DNA from: an uncultured Bulleidia sp.
Lineage (GTDB): Bacteria; Bacillota_I; Bacilli_A; Erysipelotrichales; Erysipelotrichaceae
Assembly (NCBI GenBank): GCA_947087645.1
Contig: CAMUDN010000001.1
Span: 124,001 to 188,000, forward strand
DNA length: 64,000 bases
Direction: 5' to 3'
Position 1 is the first letter of the stretch. Each line of letters opens with the position of its first letter. This document shows positions 16,640 to 26,189 of this stretch, one piece after another. The position numbers and the translations under genes are program-made. The notes below the pieces were generated by a model. That model was not told the origin of the DNA and ran no database searches. It saw only the letters and a program-made list of their open reading frames with translations.

Positions 16640-18130
16640 TTATTCTTCTATCATTTTCTTTTTGTAAAGAATTATACCACCAATTATTGCTAATCCAAGT
16701 ATCACAAATAAACTTGTAAAAGATGTTGTCTCACCCGTCTTAGGAATTATTTCCGACACCTTATTTGGTTTTACATTAGTGGTCGATGTTTTCGTTTTAA
16801 CAGTTACTGTTACTTTCTTTGTCATACTAGCACCGACTGAGTTAGTAACTTTAAAGGTTACAGTATAGCTACCTATTTTATTATTGTCAAAACCACCTTT
16901 ATCAAGAACTTGTACTTTAGCTAATAAATCACCATCTTTCTTATCACGAGCAGATAAAACAAGGCTTTTTAGTTCCAATGTATCACCTTTATTAATTACT
17001 TTATCCTTGACTGTCAGGGTCGGAATAATATCATCAATAGCAACCATTTTTGGTACATAAATAGCATATAAAGTTATATTTTTATTAACAGGTGTATCGG
17101 CAGTAAAGCTTATCCCTTTACCATCTGGTTTCGTATTCCACTCCTTAAATATATTATTCTTCTTATGTGGATTTTGAGGCATTGCTTTACCAAGTGAATT
17201 ACCTTCCACAACACGCTTAGATGGTACTTCACTACCACCTTGTGAAACAAATGTTACTTCTGCTTCATATTGTGCACGAAGTAAAAATGTTTCATCATAC
17301 ATAGGATCTATAGTCGTATCATTCCATACTTTCCAATCACAACTATAATCGGAAAAAATAGACTTATTTGTCCAATAAGAAATTTTTCCACCAAGACCAC
17401 GAGGATAAGGTTTACCATTCAATAACATTGGTATCTGCGTATACCAACCCTTAAAATATAATCCTTCTTTAGTTGGTGCAGTTGGAAAATCAACACTATT
17501 ATCTTTCTTCACTCTTTGAATAATAGGTGCTTGATTACCATTGATTGAACCACCCTGTAAATCAAATTTAACATCCATATAACCAAAGGCAATCCGTGCT
17601 GCCATATAATTAGATCTATTCTTTTTAAATATCAATTTAAATGTACTATACGTTGTCTTTGGAAGCCATTTTTGATCTCCTGTAAAATCTTTAGATATAT
17701 GATATCCATCATATATCTCTGAAGGCTCAACTGTAACGGTTAGTTCTTCACCTTCAGCATATTCACCACCATAACGTGCATATCCTAAAGATTGTTTTTC
17801 AGTATTTAAAAACTGTTTTTCAGAGTCATATACATTACCCTTAGAATCCGTAACGGTAATAGTTATATTTCTCCACATAATGTCAAATTTAGAATCAATT
17901 TGACCAGGAGCACCAGGATGTGTATGCCCACCTTGCGGACCAGTTTGAATATCCATATCAAAAAGAAGTGGATATTTCTTTTGCGTACTACTTGTTGCAG
18001 AAGAAGTGTTATTAGCAGGTGTTGCAAAAACAGTGTGTGCATCTGTAAATGTAGGAGTTAAGACAAATATTCCCAACCACATGAACAAAGCTGTAACAAA
18101 ACACAATATTTTTTTAATACGTATATTCAT
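16640..18130 (-). CDS. Sortase-anchored surface protein with InlB B-type repeats and an Ig-like domain
   Basis: 496 residues. A signal peptide (hydrophobic about 8-28) is followed by a Ser/Thr-rich segment and an unassigned domain (about 50-185). Two InlB B-repeat (Listeria-Bacteroides repeat) modules come next, recognisable by VKFDLQGGS...FKGWYTQ and VTFVSQGGS...LYAIYV. An Ig/cadherin-like module (about 375-450) precedes the sorting signal IPKTG (462-466), a hydrophobic helix and KKK. It is predicted to be covalently linked to the cell wall. The ligand is unknown. AGAGGA stands 9 nt before the ATG. It is monocistronic, with its own terminator. Confidence 0.85.
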   Translation of the reverse strand: MNIRIKKILCFVTALFMWLGIFVLTPTFTDAHTVFATPANNTSSATSSTQKKYPLLFDMDIQTGPQGGHTHPGAPGQIDSKFDIMWRNITITVTDSKGNVYDSEKQFLNTEKQSLGYARYGGEYAEGEELTVTVEPSEIYDGYHISKDFTGDQKWLPKTTYSTFKLIFKKNRSNYMAARIAFGYMDVKFDLQGGSINGNQAPIIQRVKKDNSVDFPTAPTKEGLYFKGWYTQIPMLLNGKPYPRGLGGKISYWTNKSIFSDYSCDWKVWNDTTIDPMYDETFLLRAQYEAEVTFVSQGGSEVPSKRVVEGNSLGKAMPQNPHKKNNIFKEWNTKPDGKGISFTADTPVNKNITLYAIYVPKMVAIDDIIPTLTVKDKVINKGDTLELKSLVLSARDKKDGDLLAKVQVLDKGGFDNNKIGSYTVTFKVTNSVGASMTKKVTVTVKTKTSTTNVKPNKVSEIIPKTGETTSFTSLFVILGLAIIGGIILYKKKMIEE

Positions 18131-18504
18131 AATTAAATCCTCTCTAATCTATAAAATTAAATTTACTTTACTATAACTATCTTATAAGTTAATAAAATAG
18201 TATAAAAACAGATAACACTAAATATCCGTCATTAAAAGACATATCAAATCAAAAAGAAATCATTAATACATCTATAGCCAAAATATTATCGCCATATTAT
18301 TTATGCTTTTCTTATTTCTTTCCTATACCAATTATATATTATAAATTTTACATTGACTATCTTTTTATCTTTTACTTTAACTGTTTATCTAATTAGTATT
18401 ATATAACAGCTATAAATTATTATTGTTTTTTTAAAAATACTTAAAAACATATATAAAGAGTAGATAACTTAATTATCTACTCTCAATTTATTTTTTAATT
18501 ACAA
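18131..18504. other. 374-bp AT-rich intergenic region with one hairpin
   Basis: Holds the upstream region of the surface protein gene on one side and the terminator of the M16 peptidase gene on the other. I see no coding frame, RNA gene or clear promoter. The only strong structure is the hairpin at 18457-18483. Confidence 0.5.
18457..18483 (-). terminator. Hairpin after the M16 peptidase gene
   Basis: A perfect 11-bp stem, AGAGTAGATAA with TTATCTACTCT, and a 5-nt loop, 22 bp past the stop. The T-run after it on the minus strand is weak. Confidence 0.6.
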
Positions 18505-21360
18505 TCATTTAATAACTAACTTTTTATAGCCCTTAAGCTGTTTAGTTGCTGCTTCATTACCAACTATTACAATATAGTTATTTTTAATTATGTTTCTTAT
18601 TTCCTTTGCTAACAATTCATAATCTTCTTTTTTCATAGCTAGCAAAGTATCTCTTTCTTTTTGTCTTATAGTATCACTATAAGCTGTAATATTTAAAACA
18701 TCTCCAACTTTTATCTGACTGCGATAATTCATCAAAGGTTCCATAGCTGCAATTGTACCAATAATATTAGCATCTGAATCTGTTTCATTATCATGAGCAA
18801 AATCTTCCAAATAATCAGCAATACGCTCATTAGTTGCTAATGCTGACAATGGATTTGGATCACGATATGAATAAGTGGATAAGCAGAAACGATCACTTTG
18901 CATACCTGTACCATATGCTCCACCTTTAACTCTTACTTCTGTCCACAAGAAATCAAAGGTAACAAGATGAGCTATTGCTTGATAACGAATATCATATTTA
19001 TTTAAAGGTATTGCCATTGCGGTATATGATACACCACCAGAAATATCAATATATTCTTTCTTTTCATCAGTTGGTAAATAATGTACAATTGTCCCCTTTG
19101 CTGGAATATCATGTAAATCTAAAATAAAATCTTTAAATTCTTCTTGTTTTACACCAGCTATTGATAAAATAAAACGATCTTTACTAAATAAAACATCGAC
19201 AAATTGTTCTAATTGATCATGCAAGTAATCCCATTCCTGATCAAAGTGATCTTCAAGATACTGCATTTTTTGAGCATAACTGATACCCTTTGTTTCTTCT
19301 GTAAAAAAACCTTCTGCTGAAATATGTGATCTTGCTCTAATCATAGCAAAAACATTACCACTATGAACTAAAGTTTGGCGATATGATTCATTATTTTGTT
19401 TTAATAAATTGAAAATATCTTCTTTATTAAACTTTGTCTTAAATAATATTTCTTTAATTAAATTAATCGCCGGCTTAACATTTTTAGCTAATGTTGATGC
19501 TGTTACTTCCAAATATGGTTTAGTACCTTCAATTTGTCCATATGGTGTATAAGCAATAACATTTGTTGATAAAACAGGTACAAGATTTTTCAATTCACGA
19601 TTCAATTCTGATAAGGTATAGTTTTCCGTTGCTAAATTAGCTAATAATTGTTTAGCAAAAAAAGAAACCATTGCCAATTGATCTTTTTGTAAACCAGCTA
19701 GTGAAAAATAATAATTAAAATGAACAATGCCTGATGGATCTGCCTTATGAATTAAAACTTTTGTGCCTAAATATTCTGCTTCATTTGTCTCATATGTCAT
19801 AATCTTTGGATTAACATCACTTAAGCTTAATTTAGGCATTGTTTCTTTTTGCTCTTTTGTATCTGCTGTTGCTTGCCATTTATCTAAAGCTAATTGTTCA
19901 GCAATATATGGCTTTATATCTTGCCAATTTTCTTTATCATGTTGCAAACGATTATTCATCTTTTCAGCCCGTTGATGAGCAATTTCCGTTGATGGTTTAG
20001 CAATAACTGTTACCCAATGTTCTTCATCACTATAAAAATCCTTCATTATTTTTTCAAAATAACCATCATTAATATCCTTTCTTAACTCTTCAAAGATATA
20101 TGATTGGTTAATGCCATCTATCGGATCACCATCGTATAACCAAGTTTCTAAAGAATGTAAAGCATTTAATAAACCTGCTGGTTCACTCTTTTCACGATAC
20201 TGAAATTCCATACTATTAATCGTAGCTGATAGCTCCTTAGCATCAAATTTATAATTATCAACTACTTCATGAATTACCTGCTTTATTTTTGATAATTTTG
20301 ATTCATCAGTATTTACGACAATTAAAGTCGAAAATGGTTGTTGCAATTCCGCTTCCACAGAATACTCTAAATCCTCTGCTAAGTTAGCATCTAAAATTGC
20401 CTTTTTCAATGGTGATTCATTTGTTCCAGCCAGTATTGAATGAACAATATTCAAAGCAATACGCTTTTTCAGTTCATTAAATTGACCAATAATTTTTCCT
20501 AAAGCAATATAGCTACGATTTTTAAGATTCTCATTATCTGCTATTTCAAATTCAATAGTAGAAGTATTAGCCGCTTGTATTTCCTGATTATCAATTTTAA
20601 AAGTTTGACCTTTATCATAATGAGCAAAATATTCTTTATCAATAAAATTTAGAACTTCTTCAATATTCAAAGAACCATCCAAAATAACACGGGCATTTGA
20701 TGGATGATAAAACTTTTTATGTGTTGCTAAAAACTTTTCATATGTCAAATCAGGAATCGCTTGAGGATCACCACCAGAAACATATTTATAACTATTTGTA
20801 GGATACAATTGTCGGAAAAGTTCATCATAAATATTTGTATGTACATCCGAAAAAGCACCTTTCATTTCATTTAATACAACGCCATTAAATTTAGGCATTT
20901 CTTTTTCATCACGAATTTCATAACGCCAGCCTTCTTGTAAAAAGATATTCTTATTTTCATAAATAGCCGGATTAAAAACAGCATCCATATAAACAGACAT
21001 TAAATTAATAAAATCTTTATCATTTCTAGATGAAACAGGATAAACTGTTTTATCTGGATATGTCATAGCATTTAAAAATGTTTGCATCGAATGTTTCAAT
21101 AAGTCAACAAATGGTTCTCTTGTACGATATTTCTTTGAACCGTTTAACACTGAATGTTCAAGAATATGAAAAACTCCCGTATCATCAAATGGTAATGTTT
21201 TAAATGCAATAGCAAAAGTTTTATTTGTATCATCCGTTTTGATCCAATTTAATTTAGCACCTGTCTTATTATGTATAAACTCATATAATTCACCCTTTAA
21301 GTCAGGTACTTCACGTATATTCTGTAAAGTAAAACCATGATATACTTGCTTGATTTTCAT
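18505..21360 (-). CDS. M16C (PreP-type) zinc metallopeptidase
   Basis: 951 residues, a full-length fused M16 peptidase. The inverted zinc motif HILEH (His65, Glu68, His69) lies in the N-terminal domain, followed by GVVLNEMKGAFSD with the distal Glu. The central M16C-associated region and a C-terminal second half (GGAYGTGMQ) are present. Family members (PreP, Cym1, insulinase-like) degrade oligopeptides inside a closed chamber. AAAGGAGG lies 6 nt before the ATG at 21360; an upstream in-frame start at 21387 would overlap the FHA gene and is rejected. No signal peptide, so it is cytoplasmic. It is the last gene of the tmk-to-M16 group. Confidence 0.92.
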   Translation of the reverse strand: MKIKQVYHGFTLQNIREVPDLKGELYEFIHNKTGAKLNWIKTDDTNKTFAIAFKTLPFDDTGVFHILEHSVLNGSKKYRTREPFVDLLKHSMQTFLNAMTYPDKTVYPVSSRNDKDFINLMSVYMDAVFNPAIYENKNIFLQEGWRYEIRDEKEMPKFNGVVLNEMKGAFSDVHTNIYDELFRQLYPTNSYKYVSGGDPQAIPDLTYEKFLATHKKFYHPSNARVILDGSLNIEEVLNFIDKEYFAHYDKGQTFKIDNQEIQAANTSTIEFEIADNENLKNRSYIALGKIIGQFNELKKRIALNIVHSILAGTNESPLKKAILDANLAEDLEYSVEAELQQPFSTLIVVNTDESKLSKIKQVIHEVVDNYKFDAKELSATINSMEFQYREKSEPAGLLNALHSLETWLYDGDPIDGINQSYIFEELRKDINDGYFEKIMKDFYSDEEHWVTVIAKPSTEIAHQRAEKMNNRLQHDKENWQDIKPYIAEQLALDKWQATADTKEQKETMPKLSLSDVNPKIMTYETNEAEYLGTKVLIHKADPSGIVHFNYYFSLAGLQKDQLAMVSFFAKQLLANLATENYTLSELNRELKNLVPVLSTNVIAYTPYGQIEGTKPYLEVTASTLAKNVKPAINLIKEILFKTKFNKEDIFNLLKQNNESYRQTLVHSGNVFAMIRARSHISAEGFFTEETKGISYAQKMQYLEDHFDQEWDYLHDQLEQFVDVLFSKDRFILSIAGVKQEEFKDFILDLHDIPAKGTIVHYLPTDEKKEYIDISGGVSYTAMAIPLNKYDIRYQAIAHLVTFDFLWTEVRVKGGAYGTGMQSDRFCLSTYSYRDPNPLSALATNERIADYLEDFAHDNETDSDANIIGTIAAMEPLMNYRSQIKVGDVLNITAYSDTIRQKERDTLLAMKKEDYELLAKEIRNIIKNNYIVIVGNEAATKQLKGYKKLVIK

Positions 21361-21383
21361 AAGCAACCTCCTTTTAGTATCTC

Positions 21384-21941
21384 TCAAGATTTAATTATTT
21401 CTTGAATTGTTAATTTAACATGACCCAATACAATTTCATCATTAATGGATAAGGCAACGGCTTTGTGCTTTACTAATTTAACACCGTTTAGAAAAGTCCC
21501 ATTATGTTCTGAAATATCTTCTAAATAAAAAGTCTCTTCTTGTAAATATAAACAACAATGTCGACGTGAAATAGCAGCATCATGTAGAACAAAATCAGCT
21601 GTATTATCACGCCCAATAACACATGGAAATTTAGTTATTTCTTGCTCTCTTGCTTCTGATTGAACACTTATTCTACACTTTAAGCCTACTATTTTTGGTG
21701 ATACATCAAGATGCGGAACTACATTTGTTTGCTTTTCTTCATCATCCGTAACATCTAAATTAAGCTCCAACATAGCTGTTTCATTAGCTTTAGGAAGGTC
21801 TTTATCATTTTCGTCTTTATCTTCACAAACATAATATTCATTCTTTTTAAACGCTAAATAAATAACAGCTATTGTTAAAACTAAAATGATACCTATCAAA
21901 ATAAAAATAATATATTTTAAAACGGTTGGATTTTTTAACAT
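21384..21941 (-). CDS. Membrane-anchored FHA domain protein
   Basis: 185 residues. One N-terminal membrane helix (about 8-28), an acidic linker, then a forkhead-associated domain (about 95-180) with FPCVIGRDN, ISRRHC and ISEHNGTFLNGVKL, the Gly-Arg, Ser-x-x-His and Asn-Gly residues that bind phosphothreonine. It probably docks a Thr-phosphorylated protein at the membrane. No Ser/Thr kinase is in the window. It lies between rsmI and the M16 peptidase gene with short gaps, so it is probably co-transcribed. The function beyond phosphopeptide binding is unknown. Confidence 0.82.
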   Translation of the reverse strand: MLKNPTVLKYIIFILIGIILVLTIAVIYLAFKKNEYYVCEDKDENDKDLPKANETAMLELNLDVTDDEEKQTNVVPHLDVSPKIVGLKCRISVQSEAREQEITKFPCVIGRDNTADFVLHDAAISRRHCCLYLQEETFYLEDISEHNGTFLNGVKLVKHKAVALSINDEIVLGHVKLTIQEIIKS

Positions 21942-21975
21942 AAACGATCCTCTTTTCTCCTATTCTATGCAAAGA

Positions 21976-22830
21976 CTAATCTTTTGACAATGTTTCTAAA
22001 TAAAGTTCATATATTTTATTTTTGGCTAAATGATATTCATCCGCAATCAACTTACTAGCTTCTTTTATACGATAACCTTTAGCTAAAAATTCTTGTATTT
22101 TCTTTCTTAACTCTGTATCAGATATCTTTTTTTGATCTTTATTACCTTCTATAATTAAAACCATCTCACCCTTTAATTCATGACAAACCGATAATATTTC
22201 TGACATTGTACCACGAATAAATTCTTCATGTAATTTAGTTAACTCTCTTGCTAATGTACATTTACGATCACCTAATATTTCTAAACAATCTTGTAAACAA
22301 CTCTGAATACGATGCGGTGCTTCATAAAGAATAAGTGTCATTGTATAAGACTTTAATACATGTAATTGTTTTTGTCTTTGACCTGACTGTTTAGCTAAGA
22401 AACCAACAAAAAGAAAGGGTTGCACAATTAAACCACTGGCAACTAAAGCATTCAATGCAGCACTACTACCAGAAACAGGCACAACATTATAACCAGCTTC
22501 ACTAACTAAAGGAACTAATTTCTGCCCTGGATCAGATATTAAAGGATAACCAGCATCTGAAATAAGAGCTATATTTTGACCACTCGCTAACAATGATAGA
22601 ATACCCTTTGCGGCTTCTTCTTCATTAAAATTTTGATAACTTATTAAACGCTTATGAATTGATAAATATTTTAATAACTGACCACTATTACGTGTATCTT
22701 CACAAGCAATAATATCAACTTGTTCTAATACTTCTTTTTGTCTAAGTGATATCTCTTTCAAATTACCGATCGGTGTTGGCACTAAAAATAAAGTTGGTTT
22801 ATTATTTGCAAATGACTTTTGTCTAATCAT
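21976..22830 (-). CDS. rsmI: 16S rRNA (cytidine1402-2'-O)-methyltransferase RsmI
   Basis: 284 residues with the tetrapyrrole-methylase-like fold. LFLVPTPIGNLKEISLRQ is the N-terminal SAM strand; IACEDTRNSG, ALISDAGYPLISDPG and VPVSGSSAALNALVASGL are RsmI signatures. It methylates the ribose of C1402 in 16S rRNA with SAM. The start overlaps the ricT stop as ATGA, giving translational coupling. In Bacillus the equivalent gene (yabC/rsmI) lies in the same tmk-holB-ricT cluster, which supports the call. Confidence 0.95.
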   Translation of the reverse strand: MIRQKSFANNKPTLFLVPTPIGNLKEISLRQKEVLEQVDIIACEDTRNSGQLLKYLSIHKRLISYQNFNEEEAAKGILSLLASGQNIALISDAGYPLISDPGQKLVPLVSEAGYNVVPVSGSSAALNALVASGLIVQPFLFVGFLAKQSGQRQKQLHVLKSYTMTLILYEAPHRIQSCLQDCLEILGDRKCTLARELTKLHEEFIRGTMSEILSVCHELKGEMVLIIEGNKDQKKISDTELRKKIQEFLAKGYRIKEASKLIADEYHLAKNKIYELYLETLSKD

Positions 22831-23801
22831 ACATTTTCCTTTTTCTTACTAAAGCTACGTGTTATTACTTTATTTTCTTTTAAAGACTCTGTTTTTGATA
22901 AAGTTCTTTCCGGTTCCTTCTTTTTTGCCACTACATTAGTCTCAATATGAGCTTTTCTTAACTCATCAAAATGTAAATAAATTGTATTTTCTTTACCATC
23001 TAAACGAGCTTCTTCCCGAATAATATTTAATGATGATAAACGATATGAAACACCTTCATATTGTAAATAAGAACCAATACGTGGTAATGATTGTGACACA
23101 ATTTTATAGTCTTCATCTTCATACTTAAGACAACATTTTAGTTTGCCACACATACCTGAAATTTTATCAATATTCAAAGCTAAATTTTGATTTTTAGCCA
23201 TATTAATAGAAATAACATCAAACTTATCCTTAAAGCTTGAGCAACAAGTTGCACGACCACAAGGTCCAATTGCACCAACCATCTTTGCTTTATCACGATC
23301 ACCAATTTGACGTAATTCAATTCGACTATGCAATTTAGAACTTAGATATTTTAACAATTCACGAAAATCAACTCTTTGATCAGCAGCATAAATAAATAAT
23401 ATTTTTGAACAATCTAAATTATATTGTACACTTAATAAATTCATCTCTAATGCATATTGTTGAATTCCTTCTTTACATATCTGAAAAGCTTCTTTTTCTA
23501 AAGATATATTATTCTCATACTGTATCTTATCTTCTTTACTAGCAACTCGTAAAATTTCTTTCTGTGGCATGCTCAATTTATATTTTTCTGTATCAATAGC
23601 ATCAGCTTCTACTTGTGCCATTTCTAAACCCTGTAGTGTTTCAACAACCACAAAGTCACCTTTATGAATTGCTGATGTTTGAGCACCAAATGAATATGGT
23701 CTTGTACCATTACGAAAACGTACGGCTATACTATAAGGAAAAGTGATTTCACCATTGTTCTTTAAAGGACAATTACAAGTATGTTCTATTGTCTTAATCA
23801 T
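22827..23801 (-). CDS. ricT: PSP1 domain protein RicT (YaaT)
   Basis: 324 residues from the ATG at 23801, preceded by GGAGG; an earlier in-frame start at 23855 overlaps holB and is unlikely. The PSP1 domain includes IAVRFRNGTRPYSFG and Cys-rich motifs CGRATCCSSF and ISGMCGKLKCCLKYE, the iron-sulfur ligands of RicT. In Bacillus RicT works with RicA and RicF to aid RNase Y-dependent mRNA processing. Here it lies between holB and rsmI, as expected. The C-terminal 30 residues are basic and likely disordered. Confidence 0.93.
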   Translation of the reverse strand: MIKTIEHTCNCPLKNNGEITFPYSIAVRFRNGTRPYSFGAQTSAIHKGDFVVVETLQGLEMAQVEADAIDTEKYKLSMPQKEILRVASKEDKIQYENNISLEKEAFQICKEGIQQYALEMNLLSVQYNLDCSKILFIYAADQRVDFRELLKYLSSKLHSRIELRQIGDRDKAKMVGAIGPCGRATCCSSFKDKFDVISINMAKNQNLALNIDKISGMCGKLKCCLKYEDEDYKIVSQSLPRIGSYLQYEGVSYRLSSLNIIREEARLDGKENTIYLHFDELRKAHIETNVVAKKKEPERTLSKTESLKENKVITRSFSKKKENV

Positions 23802-23802
23802 G

Positions 23803-24753
23803 CTATAAATTCCTCCACAAATAAATGGTTTGTTCAAATAATAAAGTTGGATCATTATACTTATTTAATTTATCTAAAGTTGCAACCATCAAAGCGTATA
23901 TATCTGCTTTTTTTTGATCATCCATAGCTAATGGTAAGTATTTTTTTAAGTATAATGGAATTTCACTATTCAATAATGATTGTCGCATTATCTGACAAAC
24001 AAAATTAAAAAATAATTTTAATAAAAGAAGATGTTTTTCTTTTTCCTTAGGTTTAAATAAAATATGATAATCAACTAACAATTCTTCTTCGTTATGTAAA
24101 AATTCTTGTAACATTTTAAGTGCTGATATATATTCCTCACTATTTTTATATTGTTCTATTTCAACCTCATTTGTAGTTATTGATGATAATAAATAAATAT
24201 CTTCTTCTTGTATATTTTGTAAAAGATCTGTTGGTTGTATATTACATAAATCATAATGAGAAAAATGAATACTTATACACCGTGAAACAATTGTATCTAA
24301 AAGTGCTACCTTACTACTTGCACTTAAAATCAAAACAATTCCATCACTTGGTTCTTCTAAAAATTTTAATAAACTATTCTGTGCCGCTAAACTTGCATTA
24401 TCCATATTTTCTAAAAAACAAACGCGATGATTTTGTTTGTTCTCTACAGCTGTTTTAGCAAAATATATTTGTAAATTATCTATTTCTTGTTTTGAAATAG
24501 CTTTTTTTGCCCCATTATAATAACGAAAATCAGGATGTTCATTCGTCATAACACGTAAACAAGAGCTACAAGTATCACAAGCAATCTTTTTTTTAGGACA
24601 AAGAATACTTTGGGCAAAAAAGAAAGCTAGATCATGAATATCTTGTTTAATTGGACCAACAAAAAGATAAGCATGAGCATAAGTATCATGTAATAACGCT
24701 CTTTCTATCTGTTGATAAGCTAAGCTATTTTTTAACGGTGTGGGCAAAGTCAT
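23803..24753 (-). CDS. holB: DNA polymerase III delta' subunit
   Basis: 316 residues. The clamp-loader AAA fold has HAYLFVGP, a zinc module (CPKKKIACDTCSSCLR) and SLLKFLEEPSDGIVLILSASS. The P-loop is degenerate (GPIKQDIHD), as expected of delta', which does not hydrolyse ATP. It helps load the beta clamp together with DnaX. AAGGAG stands 7 nt before the ATG, and the start overlaps the end of tmk by 29 bp. DarA and YaaR-like genes, which often lie between tmk and holB in Bacillus, are absent here. Confidence 0.95.
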   Translation of the reverse strand: MTLPTPLKNSLAYQQIERALLHDTYAHAYLFVGPIKQDIHDLAFFFAQSILCPKKKIACDTCSSCLRVMTNEHPDFRYYNGAKKAISKQEIDNLQIYFAKTAVENKQNHRVCFLENMDNASLAAQNSLLKFLEEPSDGIVLILSASSKVALLDTIVSRCISIHFSHYDLCNIQPTDLLQNIQEEDIYLLSSITTNEVEIEQYKNSEEYISALKMLQEFLHNEEELLVDYHILFKPKEKEKHLLLLKLFFNFVCQIMRQSLLNSEIPLYLKKYLPLAMDDQKKADIYALMVATLDKLNKYNDPTLLFEQTIYLWRNL

Positions 24754-25375
24754 CTAACAACTCCTTCACAATAGCATAAGTATCTTTTATAACTTTTTGT
24801 ATATCTTGAGAAGCATCTACTTTAATAAAACGATCTGGAAAAAGTTTGAGTACTTCTTGATAACCTTTAAAAACTAATTGATGAAAGCTTAATTCTTCTT
24901 TATCCAATCGATCTAAATGATTTCTTTCTCTTTGAATACGTTTTAAACCAACTTGAGCATCAATATCTAAATAAATCGTTTTATCTGGCAAACAATCATC
25001 TATAGCAAATTGATTAATTTGCCATACATTTTCAATTCCTATCTTTCTACCTACCCCTTGGTAAGCTAAGGAACTATCTATAAAACGATCAGAAATAACA
25101 GAAACACCATCTCGTAAAGCCGGTAAAACTTTATCTACTAGATGTTGTCGTCTAGCAGCAGCATATAGTAACGCTTCACAACGAGCATCCATTTCACTAT
25201 TTTTTATATCAAGAATAATATTTCTAATTTGTTCAGCTATTTTTGAACCACCTGGTTCTCTTGTTAATTTTAATTTATAACCTTCACTACTCAATTTTTC
25301 ATAAATAGCCTTACTAACAGTTGTTTTACCTGATCCATCAGGACCTTCTATTGTAATAAATAATGCTTTTTTCAT
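24725..25375 (-). CDS. tmk: Thymidylate kinase
   Basis: 216 residues. The P-loop is IEGPDGSGKTT; LTREPGGSKIAEQIR and SDRFIDSSLAYQG are the DR(Y/F) and lid-region signatures. It phosphorylates dTMP to dTDP. No ribosome site precedes the ATG; a TATAAT (25387-25382) ends 6 nt before it, so this may be a leaderless mRNA. It heads the minus-strand operon tmk-holB-ricT-rsmI-FHA-M16. Confidence 0.96.
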   Translation of the reverse strand: MKKALFITIEGPDGSGKTTVSKAIYEKLSSEGYKLKLTREPGGSKIAEQIRNIILDIKNSEMDARCEALLYAAARRQHLVDKVLPALRDGVSVISDRFIDSSLAYQGVGRKIGIENVWQINQFAIDDCLPDKTIYLDIDAQVGLKRIQRERNHLDRLDKEELSFHQLVFKGYQEVLKLFPDRFIKVDASQDIQKVIKDTYAIVKELLDDFAHTVKK

Positions 25376-25381
25376 GTTCTT

Positions 25382-25387
25382 ATTATA
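25382..25387 (-). promoter_or_regulatory. Candidate -10 of the tmk operon
   Basis: TATAAT on the minus strand, 6 nt before the tmk ATG. No convincing -35 at 16-18 bp. If used, the transcript would have no leader. Confidence 0.4.
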
Positions 25388-25414
25388 ACCTATTTATATC
25401 ATAAAAAAAGAAGA

Positions 25415-26182
25415 CTATTTTAAGTAATCTCCTCCTTCAACATGAAAAAACTCTTCTAATGTAACATCTTCACCTTGTTTTACTATTTTCTGGGCTACTT
25501 CTTTACCTAAATATCGAAAATGCCATGGTTCAAAACTATATCCCGTTATCTTTTCTTTACCTTTGATAAAGCGTAGAACAAAGCCATATTCAGCTGCATG
25601 TTTCTTAAGCCAGATAGCTTCTTTTTGTGTCTCAAAACGTTTACTAAAATCAAAATTCACATCTGCTCCTAAAATATCTGCAGCTAAACCAGTTTGATGT
25701 TCTGAATAACCAGGACGAGCACTAACTTTATCTGTTTCTGATTGACCTATTTGTTGACAATAAGCATTATAAAGACTAACTTGATAAGAATATGAACGAT
25801 AGCCTGATCCAAGCCGTAACCTTAATCCTGCTTGTTTTGCAGCTTGAAACAAAAGAATTAATTGATCAGCAGCTTCTTTTCTTAATTTTTCAATTTTACC
25901 ATTAGTTGAAACTGGTATCTTTACCAAATCACTTGGTACATAATCAGCTGGTAAAGGATGTTTTTTATTTACTACAAAAGTTAATGACGAAGCTGTACTA
26001 GTATCATATTTTATCTCTGTTGCCTCTTTTTTATTAACTATAGGTGATGAATCTTTTTTAACTACTGTTGATTCTTTTTTAAGTGATAATTCAACATTAC
26101 GATTTTGCCATAAAATGCGACTTATCATAATTAATAAGATAATTAATAAAGCAATCATTAATAAAAATAGCTTCTTAGTCAT
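25415..26182 (-). CDS. D-alanyl-D-alanine carboxypeptidase, VanY type (M15B)
   Basis: 255 residues from the ATG at 26182 (AGGA 4 nt upstream). A membrane anchor (about 4-24) and a linker are followed by the M15 domain: SGYRSYSYQ, SEHQTGLAADI (zinc His and Asp) and FEPWHFRYLG (catalytic Glu and zinc His). It removes the terminal D-Ala of peptidoglycan stem peptides outside the membrane. It lies 7 bp after queT. The intact catalytic set contrasts with the degenerate homologue at 38431-39186. Without vanHAX genes nearby, this is a housekeeping wall enzyme rather than vancomycin resistance. Confidence 0.9.
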   Translation of the reverse strand: MTKKLFLLMIALLIILLIMISRILWQNRNVELSLKKESTVVKKDSSPIVNKKEATEIKYDTSTASSLTFVVNKKHPLPADYVPSDLVKIPVSTNGKIEKLRKEAADQLILLFQAAKQAGLRLRLGSGYRSYSYQVSLYNAYCQQIGQSETDKVSARPGYSEHQTGLAADILGADVNFDFSKRFETQKEAIWLKKHAAEYGFVLRFIKGKEKITGYSFEPWHFRYLGKEVAQKIVKQGEDVTLEEFFHVEGGDYLK

Positions 26183-26189
26183 AACTTCC

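Noticed and set aside
25415..26182. Vancomycin resistance gene
   Set aside because: VanY-type enzymes are common wall enzymes; no vanHAX or vanRS is present.
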